Assembly: GCA_022828595.1 (NCBI GenBank)
Contig: JAKGHH010000001.1
Location: forward strand, 208,568,348 to 208,632,347
Direction of reading: 5' to 3'
Length of the DNA: 64,000 nt
DNA from: Nelumbo lutea
Taxonomy: Eukaryota > Streptophyta > Magnoliopsida > Proteales > Nelumbonaceae
In this document: positions 31,913 through 40,929 of the stretch, piece after piece
Position numbering within the stretch: position 1 is the first letter of the stretch
How the letters are laid out: every line of letters starts with the position of its first letter
Translations under genes and position numbers: made by a program
Notes under the pieces: model-generated
Told to the model about the DNA's origin: nothing
The model's input: the letters and a program-made list of their open reading frames with translations, nothing else
Databases searched by the model: none

Positions 31913-32185
31913 GATCCCTCAAGTTTTCTTCCTTCAACCTGAAACCAAAAATGTCGAGCAATCAATAGATACTGAAGAGCCAATGGACAACCAAGAATGG
32001 GGGCAATGGACAAAGGAATACCTAGAAATATCCCTGCAAGCCTTGACTGGCCTTGCTTCTTCTCAAACTATGAGAGTAACCGGACAGGTACTAGGGGGCA
32101 ATGGACAACCAACATGTTCCATCATGGATCAGCTAATGGAAGAAGCTGAAAGGCACCCACAACTGAGCAAGCTGCGTTCATAGGT
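31913..32185 (+). pseudogene. Remnant between gag and pol of M
   Basis: EISLQALTGLASSQTMRVTGQ is the segment that normally leads into the Gypsy protease; the D-S/T-G site is not found. It then joins MDQLMEEAERHPQLSKL, which normally lies downstream of RNase H. The joint near 32125 therefore marks a deletion of protease core, RT and RNase H, about 2 kb in intact relatives. Confidence 0.75.
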
Positions 32186-32186
32186 C

Positions 32187-33678
32187 CAAGAGGACCCTAC
32201 TAGCCACTCAGGGTACACAGTGGAGAATAACTTGCTACTGTATAAATGTCGAATGTTGATACCACAGGATCTAGCCCATATTCAACAGCTTCTACGAGTG
32301 TTCCACTCATCACCAGCAGGAGGACACTCAGGGATCCTACGCACTTACAAGAGACTAGCCACCCAATTCCACTGGAAAGGCATGCAAAATTTGGTCCAAA
32401 AATTCATAACCGAATGCGTCATTTGCTAGAAAAATAAGGTCGATACCTAGTTTCCAGTAGGACTGCTACAACCACTCCCAATTCCTACACAAGTGTGGGC
32501 AGATATATCCATGGACTTCATAACGGGGCTCCCCCTTTCCTATGGCAAGTCCGTCATTCTCGTAGTGGTTGATAGATTCAACAAATACTACCATTTTCTC
32601 CCTCTGTCCCACCCCTTTACAGCCTCAATGGTGGCTAAGAATTTTACTAAGGAGTTGGCACGACTGCATGGTACCCCTAACTGAGTTACAGCCTCAATGG
32701 TGGCTAAGAATTTTCTCCCTCTGTCTCACCCCTTTACAGCCTCAAACCGCGACCCTATTTTCATGAGTCATTTCTGGGCAGAATTTTTTGACTACAGGGA
32801 GTGAAACTCTTCAAATCTACCAGCTACCACCCTCAAATAGATGGGCAGACTGAGGTGGTCAACTGGAGTTTGGAAACCTATCTAAGGTGCTATGCAGGGG
32901 AAAGGCCACGTCAATGGCTCAAGTGGCTTCATTGGACAGAATGGTGGTACAATACTATGTATCATAGTGCAGCAGAAATGACTCCCTTCCAGGCTCTATA
33001 TGGACGGGACCCACCTCCCCTACTCCCATATGAGAAAGGGTCTACAGCAGTAGCAGTAGTAGAAGACCAACTCCTCCAATGAGATAGGGTGTTACAAGAT
33101 CTCAAATCCCACCTCCATCGAGCCCAACAACGGATGGCAGACTCCTACAACAGAAGGCATAGGCTTGTCCAACACCAGATTGGGGAGCAAGTCTTCCTTA
33201 AATTACAACCATACAAGCAAGTTTCAGTAGTAGGCCATAGGTGGAACAAACTGAGCCCTAGGTACTTCGGCCCATTTTGGATTGTGGAACGCATTGGGTC
33301 GGTGGCATACAGGCTTGACCTCCCAGCAACATCAAAATTGCACCCTGTATTCCATGTATCCCTATTGAAGAAATGGCCAAAAAAAGGAGCAATAACAACA
33401 ACCACCCTCCCATCATTCTTAAAAGATGGCCAAGTTCAAACAGAGCCCACTCAGATAACAGATTTAAGGTGCATACGCAAAGGGAATCACATCGAACCAG
33501 AGGCATTGGTGGTATGGTCAAGTCTCCCAATTGAGGATGCAACTTGGGAACCTTACTTGGATTTACATAATAGATTCCCACATCTTGACCTTGAGGGCAA
33601 GGTCGCTTTCAATGGAGGAGGGACTGTTGAGACACAAACAAAGGGAATACAAGTGTACAAGAAAAGGCCACACTAGCC
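32187..33678 (+). pseudogene. Gypsy integrase with chromodomain, M
   Basis: H2C2 zinc finger (HSSPAGGHSG..CVIC, then a stop), core with first Asp in [13 protein letters not shown] and [14 protein letters not shown]. The second-Asp region reads NRDPIFMSHFWAEFF after a filler insertion that breaks the frame (32687-32745). Then STSYHPQIDGQTEVVN (Glu), YNTMYHSAAEMTPFQALYG, a frame open from 33089 with [32 protein letters not shown] and a chromodomain [18 protein letters not shown]. The 195-residue C-terminus is intact and runs into the 3' LTR. Confidence 0.85.
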
Positions 33679-33763
33679 TTTAAAGAATGTAACTAACAGC
33701 CAACTACTAGAAGTTTGGTGCTATTCTATCACTTTAAGTCCCTGAGTTAGGCAGTACCTAACA
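33625..33763 (+). repeat. 3' LTR of Gypsy M, rearranged
   Basis: 139 bp instead of 325. The first ~85 bp match the 5' LTR start and the last ~20 bp match its end (AGTTAGGCAGTACCTAACA). The middle is replaced by about 35 bp copied from the right flank (33709-33744). Confidence 0.85.
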
Positions 33764-33768
33764 CTTTA

Positions 33769-33952
33769 AGTCCCTGTCTTCTTCTACTCAATCTGTTGTG
33801 CCATTCTCAGTCAAAGAAGTTTGGTGCTATTCTATCACCCCCAAAGTGGGTGCTTTTTGTTGGGAGGTTCTCCATGGTGAAATTAATACTTATGACTTAT
33901 TGCAGAGGAAGAGACCTATCTGATGCCTATCCCAAATCAGTGCTCTTATTTT
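33769..33952 (+). mobile_element. LINE K, fragment 2
   Basis: Plus strand STQSVVPFSVKEVWCYSITPKVGAFCW, HGEINTYDLLQRKRP matches FPVKEIWSRPIPPRVGFFCW and LDLLQRKRP of the minus-strand LINE. It breaks off in the NQCS part of the Cys/His region at about 33950, where a short LTR-like insert begins. Confidence 0.8.
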
Positions 33953-34130
33953 AATGAGGAAAAACAAAAGAGATAAGAGACAGGAGAAGAAGAAGAGAGA
34001 ATAAATTGTAAAAGGCCAAAAAGTTTTGGCTGGCGGCACCAACAATATTATTCATATTTAGGGTGGAAATTACAAAAAGAAGAAAAAAGACTACACTGCC
34101 TTGTGGCACATAAACCAAGAATTACATCAA
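33953..34130 (-). repeat. Probable short solo LTR inside LINE K
   Basis: About 180 bp that splits the LINE Cys/His motif (NQC | ..CVSNCKSDYH). It has a GGCTGGCGGCACC block followed by ATATTTAGG, resembling minus-strand Copia LTRs here (compare E near 14735-14765). No exact duplication is visible, so the edges are approximate. Confidence 0.45.
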
Positions 34131-34679
34131 GTGTTTTTTGTGTGAGTCTAATTGTAAATCCGATTATCATATTCTCATTTCCTACCCTTTTTCTTGTTGT
34201 ATTTGAGAGTGGTTTTCTCTCTCTTTGGATGCAAGTTGAACACCCCTAACAGCTTGGATAGGTTCTTTGACACTTCTACTTTTAGGTGGCCAAAAAGAAG
34301 GGGGAGAATACTATGGAGGTGCACGAGGCCATCAATGATTTGGAAAATATGGGAAGTAAGAAACTTGAAAATCTTCGAGGGGAAGAAAAGAAGGAAGTTT
34401 TGATAGAAGGGATTATGGTAAAGGTGAAACATTGGGTAAAGTCTTTGAGTTTGTTCTCAGACTACTTTTAATGATGTAATTAGGAATTGGGGAACAGTCA
34501 CAACCTCATTCTCTTCCGAGAAGAAAATATTAAGGGCTTGGAATCCTCTTGAGAATGGCTTTCTTAAATTAAATTTTTATGGAAGCAGCTTTGGTAATCC
34601 AGGACCTTCTAGAGTAGGAGGGATGATAAGAAATGAAAATGGAATAATTGAATAGTTTGGCTCAAGTAATTAGGCTTAG
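34131..34679 (+). mobile_element. LINE K, fragment 3
   Basis: Continues the Cys/His region (CKSDYHILIS), then FRWPKRRGRILWRCTRPSMIWKIWEVRNLKIF, matching WPKKQGKTMWRCIRAAVYWSLWEERN. Near 34520-34670 the RNase H start is NPLENGFLKLNFYGSSFGNPGPSRVGGMIRNENGII, with the first Asp changed (NFDGS to NFYGS). It ends at a hAT-like insert. Confidence 0.8.
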
Positions 34680-34760
34680 TTTGAGTTCAATTCTAATCGA
34701 GTTTGAATCTCAAGGTAAGCTCAATTAATTATTTGAATCTCAAGCTCGACCAATAAAATG
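34680..34760. mobile_element. hAT-like insert, left part
   Basis: AT-rich sequence with CTCAAGCTCGACC and CTCAATTAATT motifs splitting the RNase H domain of LINE K. It continues at 43394 after element J, with TTTGGCTCAAAAGC. The GCTCGAG/GCTCGGCTC motifs and a GTGCAG-type end are common in plant hAT-type MITEs. Left edge uncertain. Confidence 0.45.
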
Positions 34761-34977
34761 TGTTGAGCAGGAGAAGAAGAAAGGAAAGAAGGAAGAAGAA
34801 GAAGAAGAAGAAGAAGAAGAGGCTACTGAGTTAAGGCCTTAAAAGAACTGCTTCAGTCGAGTAAAGCATTTGTATTTATACTATATTGGTCGTACAACAC
34901 AAGAGGTCTACAAATTTACAAAAATACCCCTACGGGCACTAAACCTGTGTATAGTACATATAATACACCTATCAACA
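34761..34977 (-). repeat. 3' LTR of element J
   Basis: 217 bp with (GAA)n at 34791-34821, TGTTGATAGGTG to CTGCTCAACA on the minus strand. Followed by CAACTTGAGGGGGAG polypurine tract (34978-34992). Confidence 0.9.
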
Positions 34978-34984
34978 CTCCCCC

Positions 34985-35480
34985 TCAAGTTGGGGCACAG
35001 ATATCAATCATGCCCAACTTGTCACAGAGACCTTGGTGTTTGGAATGGTTTAGCCCTTTTGTAAAGATGTCTGCTAGTTGGTCTTCAGAGCTGATGTATG
35101 GAGTGCATACTTCGCTGGTGATGATTTTCTCTCTGATAAAGTGCTTGTCAACTTCAATGTGCTTTGTACTATCATGTAGTACCAGGTTGGCAACGATACT
35201 TATAGCTGCCTTGTTGTCATAGAGTAGAGTCATGGGTTTATCAACTGGAAAACCCAACTCTCCCAATAGATTCTTTATCCACATACCTTCGGCTACTCTG
35301 TGTGCCATTGCGCGGTACTCATCTTCAGCACTGGATCTAGCTACCACGGTTTGCTTCTTACTCCTCCAAGTAACAACGTTCCCTCCTACAAAGGTGCAGT
35401 AGCCACTAGTCGACCTTCTGTCACTTTGAGATCCAGCCCAATCCGCACCTGTGTAAATTTCAACTCTTAAATGTCCATGT
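34985..35480 (-). pseudogene. RNase H of element J
   Basis: [95 protein letters not shown], terminal stop near 34985. AEAEY reads AEDEY, otherwise the domain is well kept. Best protein match in the window is element D. Confidence 0.85.
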
Positions 35481-35482
35481 TT

Positions 35483-36280
35483 CTAGAATAATAAGCCAGC
35501 ACTCGGGAACTTCTTAAGATACCCCAATATTCTCTCCGCTGCTTCAAGATGAGTGGACCTAGGTGCATGCATGAACTGGCTGAGGACACCAACAGCATAT
35601 GCTATTTCTGGACGAGTCATAAAGAGGTACAACAATCTCCCTACAAGCCTCTGAAATTGCTTCACATCCTTAAGAGGTTCACCTTGGCTGTCACTTAACT
35701 TATGGTTGGGGTCAATGGGAGAGTCAACTGGTTTAACCCCAATCTTTCCAGTGTCCTTAAGAAAATCTGACATATTTCCTTTGAGAGATGAAGATACCCT
35801 TTTTTGATCGGGCAACCTCAATTCCAATGAAGTATTTGGTGGGTCCTAGATCTTTCACTTCAAACTGAGTGGCAAGGAAGCCCTTCAAACTTTGAATTTC
35901 ATCCTTCCAGTCACTAGTAACAATTATATCATCCACATATACTATTAGGGCAGCCATTTTACCTTCTACTCCTTTTACAAATAGTGTGTGATCTGATTGG
36001 CATTGCTTGTATCCCCTCTGCTGAACTGCAATATGAAATCTGTTGAACCAAGTTCTTGGTGATTGCTTCAGCCCGTATGAAGAGTTCTTTAACTTGCACA
36101 CTTTCTATTCAGTTCCTTGAGCCAAAAAACTGGGGGGTTGAACCATATAAACTTCCTCTTCAAGGTCACCATTCAAGAAGGCATTCTTGATGTCGAGCTG
36201 ATGTAGATCCCAATTCAGATGGGCAGCAAGAGAGAAAAGGACTCTAATAGAGTTCATTTTGGCAACAGGGGCAAAGGTTT
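35483..36280 (-). pseudogene. Reverse transcriptase of element J
   Basis: [23 protein letters not shown] block, then [42 protein letters not shown] (catalytic site intact), VKDLGPTKYFIGIEVARSKKG, and after a frame break near 35790 LVGRLLYLFMTRPEIAYAVGVLSQ. The upstream part (to 36280) carries [15 protein letters not shown] with Glu-Thr altered to YA in DYA*TFAPV. Confidence 0.85.
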
Positions 36281-36944
36281 ATGCATAGTCAACTCCATAT
36301 ACTTGAGTAAAACCCCTTGCCACTAAACGAGCTTTATACCTCTCCACGGTTCCATCAACCCCATGCTTAACTGTGAACACCCATTTACATCCAACTGGAT
36401 CCTTTCCCTTGGGGAGATCAACAAGTTCCCACGTGTCATTCTTATGAATGGCATCAATTTCTTCCTTCATGGCCTTTGTCCATTCTGTTACTAAGAGAGT
36501 TTTTGCCACATTCTTGGGAATAGGGATACTGTCAATGGAGGTAAGAAAAGCAAGAAATGAATGTGAGATGTTCTCATAGGAAACAAAGTTGGAAATGGGG
36601 TGTTTAGTGGTGCACGACCTAATACCTTTCCTATGGGCAATGAGAAGGTCAAGATCATTAGCAACAGGGAGGTTGGGAGTCAAGTTACCTGAGTGAGTAT
36701 GATCTTCCCCCAAGGAATTTGATGGCACTTGAGGTATGGCTTTTGGATTCTCCACAGCACTTGAACCTAGTTGGCCTTTATGACGACGAGAAAAAACACG
36801 GAAAGGTGGAGGATCATAATGAGAAGGGGGAGAAGGAGAAGTAGTAGGAAGAGGAGGAAGTTGAACCAGTTTCAATTCATGCCTACACTCCCCCTGAGGA
36901 AAAACAAGAAAGAAGGGCTCATCTTCAAAGAATGTAACATCCAT
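36281..36944 (-). pseudogene. IN-RT linker and RT start of element J
   Basis: One open frame of 221 residues: low-complexity LPPLPTTSPSPPSHYDPPPF, a Lys/Arg patch FSRRHKGQ, SCTTKHPISNFVSYENIS, then RT start GCKWVFTVKHGVDGTVERY and [15 protein letters not shown]. The start Met at 36944 is not a true gene start, since Copia pol is one polyprotein. Confidence 0.85.
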
Positions 36945-37362
36945 GGAGACCTAGAATTTCCAAGAAACAAGATCAAAGCAACGATACCCTTTCTGAGAGA
37001 ATGAGTAGCCAAGAAATATGCACGGGATAGCACAAAAGTCCAATTTCCCCCAGGTGGGAGATAGGTTTTGGACAAAGCACTGACAACCAAAAACATGAGG
37101 AGGAATAGAAAGAATAGGGGCCTTTAGAAAGAGAATCCGATGTGGGGCTTTGTACTCTAACCAACGAGAGGGCATTCGGTTAATGAGGTATGTAGAACAA
37201 AGGACGACCTCAAGCCAAAATCATTTGGGAACATTCATGTGGAGTAGTAAACCTCGTGCCACATCAAGAAAGTGACGGTTCTTCCATTCAACCACACCAT
37301 TTTGTTGTGGTGTGCGAGCACAAGAGCTCCGGTGAAGTGAGCCATGTGAAGCAAAGAACTCC
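36945..37362 (-). pseudogene. Integrase C-half of element J
   Basis: Read from the right: EFFASHGSLHRSSCARTPQQNGVV then EWKNRHFLDVARGLLLHMNVPK, a stop, FWLEVVLCSTYLINRMPSRWL and LFLKAPILSIPPHVFGCQCFVQNL. The catalytic Glu lies in the PQQNGVVE block. The frame is cut at about 37362, where leader sequence of element I begins. Confidence 0.85.
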
Positions 37363-37539
37363 ATGCACCCTATGTGATTTCCCACATTTCCAAAGACAAC
37401 CCGTAGTCTCCGTCACTAAGAAATGAGGGAAATCTCAAAGATGAATAAATGGAAATGGATCGTAGATTAAAATCCATATCCATGAAATGAACATGAATCA
37501 AATTAGGTTGTGAACTGATGTTTGCTCTTTTATTAGAAA

Positions 37540-38300
37540 ATGGCAAACGGATCTTTTGCAAAGCTTATTGACGACAACAAAGTTAAGGGCCCGAACTATG
37601 CCGACTGGTACAGGAACCTTATGTTGGTCCTAGCTTCTAAAAAGCTGGACAAAGTGGCAAAGAATCCTACCCCAGAGCATCCGGATGATAGGGCTTCTGA
37701 GGCCCGAAGGAGAGACTATCAGGAATGAGAGGAGAAAAACTCCTTTGCCCGATGTTACATCATTGCCTCCTTGGACAACCCAATACAGAGGTTGTTCGAT
37801 CAAATCAAAGTCGCCAAGGACATATTGGACAGTCTCAGGACGATGTATGAAGAGCATAATCGTTCTACTCGACAAAAGGTCTTGAAACAGTTCATGACCA
37901 CACAAATGTCCAAGGGCCAACAAGTTTACGACCATTCTCTTCGAATGATGGGATACATCAACGAACTGGAGGCTCTTGGATCCGAGCTGGACCTTGTGAC
38001 CCAGATAGATGCTATCCTTAATTCTTTGCCTCCTTCCTTTAATCCGTTCATCATGAACTATAACATGAACAAGTTGAATGTTAGCTTGCAAGAGCTCAGC
38101 AATATGTTGCAAAGAGCCGAAGAACTTATTTAGAAAGGATGAGCCTGTAGCTATGCTTGTTGAAACTAGCAAGAAGGAAGGCAAAGAAGCCTTAGAAGAA
38201 AGCCACTAAGGGTAAGAAGCAGAAGAAAGACAAAGCATCGGATGCCTGTAACTTCTGCAAGAAGGCTGGCCACTAGAAAAGGAACTGTCCTGCCTACCTG
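37540..38300 (+). pseudogene. Gag of element I
   Basis: ATG at 37540: MANGSFAKLIDDNKVKGPNY, ADWYRNLMLVLASKKLDKV, a stop at about 37726, ARCYIIASLDNPIQRLFDQ, SLRTMYEEHNRSTRQKVLK, MMGYINELEALGSELD, SLPPSFNPFIMNYNMNKL, then a stop at 38131. The zinc knuckle near 38248-38290 reads CNFCKKAGH, stop, KRNC. It would form the particle shell if intact. Confidence 0.85.
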
Positions 38301-38334
38301 GAATCCAAGAAAGGTAATTCCGAATCTTGTGTTA

Positions 38335-38830
38335 TAGAAACCAATTTATTGGTAGCTTCTGCGTCCTGGTGTATTGACTCTAGGGCTTCAACTCATGCGT
38401 GTAACTCACTGCAGGGGTTCAAGGAAAGCAGAAGGTTGAGTGAAGAAGTTACACTCTACTTGGGAACTACTGCAACTATTGCAGTCGCGGCAATAGGAAC
38501 CGTGGAGTTAATTTTTAGATAAGGAATAATTGTACTGAAAGATTGTCTTTATGTACAAAATTTAAGGAGAAATTTGATTTCTGTTCAAAACTGTGTGCAG
38601 ATGGTTATTCTGACTTCTTTAGTAATACGATTACTATTAAAAGAAATAATAGATTCATTGCATACGGAGAACTGGAGAACAGTCTCAATATTTTACATCC
38701 TTCTCTAGAAACTAACATAACCGAAACTGCGTCGGCTGAAATACCCAAGAAGAGAACCCGTGATATAGTTAATCCCATGTGTTTGTGGCATTACCGACTT
38801 GGTCACATCAGTGTTGACTAAATCACAAGG
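38335..38830 (+). pseudogene. Protease and pre-integrase of element I
   Basis: SWCIDSRASTHACNSLQGF: the DSG site is DSR, inactivating. Then LKDCLYVQNLRRNLIS, a frameshift near 38575, SKLCADGYSDFFSNTITIK and the zinc finger CLWHYRLGHISVD, stop. The core expected next is deleted. Confidence 0.85.
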
Positions 38831-39380
38831 TCACTTCTCATACACTCAGAGTTACCCACATCCTTTTGGGTTACGCATTAGAGACTGCGATTTACGTGCT
38901 GAACCGGATTCCAACCAAATCGGTTTCGAACACTCCATATGAACTTTGGACCGGAAAGAAACCAAGTGTCAGACACTTGAAGATTTAGGGTTGTCCAGCA
39001 CATGTTAAAAGAACGAGTGCAGACAAGTTGGAATCCAAGACCAGTCGTTACCTATTTGTAGGCTACCCAAAAGGCTCTGTAGGTTACCTTTTCTATGACC
39101 CAAGTGAGCAGAAAGTGTTCCACAGTCGAAATGCCCAATTCTTTGGAGACCGATTACATCCTGGACACCCATCGTCAAGAAATTGTTCATGATGAGGAGA
39201 GCTCAGGAGTAGTGGCAGATGTCCCACAAGTTTCAAGTAGTTTCCAACCTAGAAGATCCACTCAGGTATCTAGGCCACCAGTCCATTATGGTTATGACCA
39301 GGATAGTTACCTGGTAGAAACCTTGACTAGTGAGGAGGATCCCGTGACTTACGCAGAAGCTATGTTGGACATAGGTTCCC
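38831..39380 (+). pseudogene. Integrase remnant and linker of element I
   Basis: After the zinc finger, the sequence resumes at HSELPTSFWGYALETA-like residues (frame-broken), LNRIPTKSV, KRTSADKLESKTSRYLFVGYP, FYDPSEQKVFHSRNAQ and DEESSGVVADVP. The catalytic core is absent. The joint keeps more of the core C-terminus than element H does. Confidence 0.8.
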
Positions 39381-40005
39381 AAAAGTGGGTGGAGGCCATG
39401 AGAGTAGAGATGGACTCAATGAAGACCAATGGAGTTTGGATTCTAGTAGATTCACCCTCTGGGGTAAAAGCAATCAGTTGCAAATGGATTTACAAGAGGA
39501 AGAAAGGCCCCGATAGTAGGGTTGAGACCTTCAAAGCTCGTCTGGTGGCAAAAGGGTACACTTAGAAAGAGGGCATCGATTATGAGGAAATCTTTTCGCC
39601 TATGGCCATGCTTAAATCCATTAGGATCCTGCTAGCTGTAGCAGCATACCATGATTATGAGATTTGGCAGATGGATGTCAAAACTGCGTTCCTGAATGGA
39701 GATCTTACTAAAGATATCTATATGCAGCAACCGCAAGGCTTCATAGCTGCAGGTCAGGAAAACATGGTATGTAAACTCAATAGATCCATTTATGGACTTA
39801 AGCAAGCTTCTAGAAGTTGGAACATCCGTTTTGACTCTACTGTCAAATCGTTTGACTTCGAATAGAATCCGGATGAACCCTGTGTCTACAGGAAGTACAG
39901 TGGAGATAAGGTTACCTTCTTGGTTCTGTATGTAGATGACATTCTACTCATTGGGAATGATGTAGGAATGTTGACTACAGTGAAAGTATGGCTTTGACAG
40001 CAATT
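39381..40005 (+). pseudogene. Reverse transcriptase of element I
   Basis: [44 protein letters not shown] then a stop, EGIDYEEIFSPMAMLKSIRIL, DVKTAFLNGDLTKDIYMQQ, SIYGLKQASRSW, a stop near 39863, VLYVDDILLIGND (active site intact, about 39925-39955). Three stops divide it, but it is otherwise close to element H. Confidence 0.85.
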
Positions 40006-40009
40006 CTCC

Positions 40010-40915
40010 ATGAAAGATCTTGGAGAAGCCTCCTATATACTGGGTCTTCGACTCTATAGAGATAGATCGAAGCGGATAATAGGATTATCCCAATCTACCT
40101 ACATTGACAAAATAGTCAAAAGATACAGCATGCAAAACTCCAAGAAAGGAAATGTTCCTTTCAGGCACGGGGTCACTCTCTCCAAGAAGATGTCTCCCAG
40201 GACTTCTGAAGAGATTGATGGCATGAAAGATGTTCCCTATGCCTCTGTCGTAGGGAGCATCATGTATGCTATGCTGTGCACTCGTCCTAACATTACTCAG
40301 GCAGTGAGTGTAGTAAACAGATTTCAGGCCAACCCAGGGCAGGAGCACTGGACTGCTGTGAAAAACATACTTAAGTACCTTCGAAGGACAAAAGAGTTTT
40401 GTCTAGTATTCGATGGTAGCTCACTACAAATCCAAGGGTATACAGATGCCGATTTCCAGTCGGATCCAGATGATAGAAAGTCTACATCTGGATATGTTTT
40501 CACGATAGGATCGTGTGCTGTTTGCTGGAAAAGCAGCAAACAGGGGTCCACTACAGACTCCACGACCGAGGCCGAGTACATTGCCGCAAGTGAGGCTGCC
40601 AAAGAAGCCATGTGGATGAAGAAGTTCGTTCACGAGTTGGGAGTAGTTCCATCCAACACATCACCCATCCCATTGTTGTGTGACAACAATGGAGCTATTG
40701 CTCAGGCTAAGGAGACACGAGCCCACTCGAAGTCGAAGCACATCAAGAGGAAGTACCATGTACTAAGGGAGATTGTTGGTAGAGGGGACGTCCTGATTCA
40801 AAAGGTAACGTCAGCGGAAAATATAGCAAACCCATTGACAAAGCCACTATCACAGAAAATGTTTGAGAAACACGTGGAAAGCATGGGACTCCGGCTAGTA
40901 CCTGATTGGACCTAA
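40010..40915 (+). CDS. RT thumb and RNase H ORF of element I
   Basis: Longest open frame in the window, 301 residues, uninterrupted to its natural stop. MKDLGEASYILGLRLYRDRS, YASVVGSIMYAMLCTRPN, KYLRRTKEFCLVFDG, YTDADFQSDPDDRKSTSGY, CWKSSKQGSTTDSTTEAEY, LLCDNNGAIAQAKET, KHIKRKYHVLREIVGRGD and ANPLTKPLSQKMFEKHV. RNase H acidic residues (D of TDAD, E of EAEY, D of CDN) are all present. The frame is only the 3' part of a polyprotein, so it is not expressed on its own; the ATG is incidental. Confidence 0.8.
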   Translation: MKDLGEASYILGLRLYRDRSKRIIGLSQSTYIDKIVKRYSMQNSKKGNVPFRHGVTLSKKMSPRTSEEIDGMKDVPYASVVGSIMYAMLCTRPNITQAVSVVNRFQANPGQEHWTAVKNILKYLRRTKEFCLVFDGSSLQIQGYTDADFQSDPDDRKSTSGYVFTIGSCAVCWKSSKQGSTTDSTTEAEYIAASEAAKEAMWMKKFVHELGVVPSNTSPIPLLCDNNGAIAQAKETRAHSKSKHIKRKYHVLREIVGRGDVLIQKVTSAENIANPLTKPLSQKMFEKHVESMGLRLVPDWT

Positions 40916-40929
40916 GTGCAAGTGGGAGC

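Larger units (their letters stand above)
30684..33763 (+). mobile_element. Gypsy chromovirus element M, deleted
   Basis: 3.08-kb plus-strand element: 5' LTR (30684-31008), PBS (31012-31024), gag, integrase with chromodomain, PPT and a rearranged 3' LTR (33625-33763). Flanked by a perfect 5-bp duplication CTTTA (30679-30683 and 33764-33768). Protease, RT and RNase H are deleted. Integrase motifs and the C-terminal chromodomain place it with chromoviruses, Reina/Tekay-like (tentative). Confidence 0.9.

Noticed and set aside
37630..38184. 184-residue minus-strand ORF
   Set aside because: Antisense shadow of the gag of element I, which has clear homology on the plus strand.
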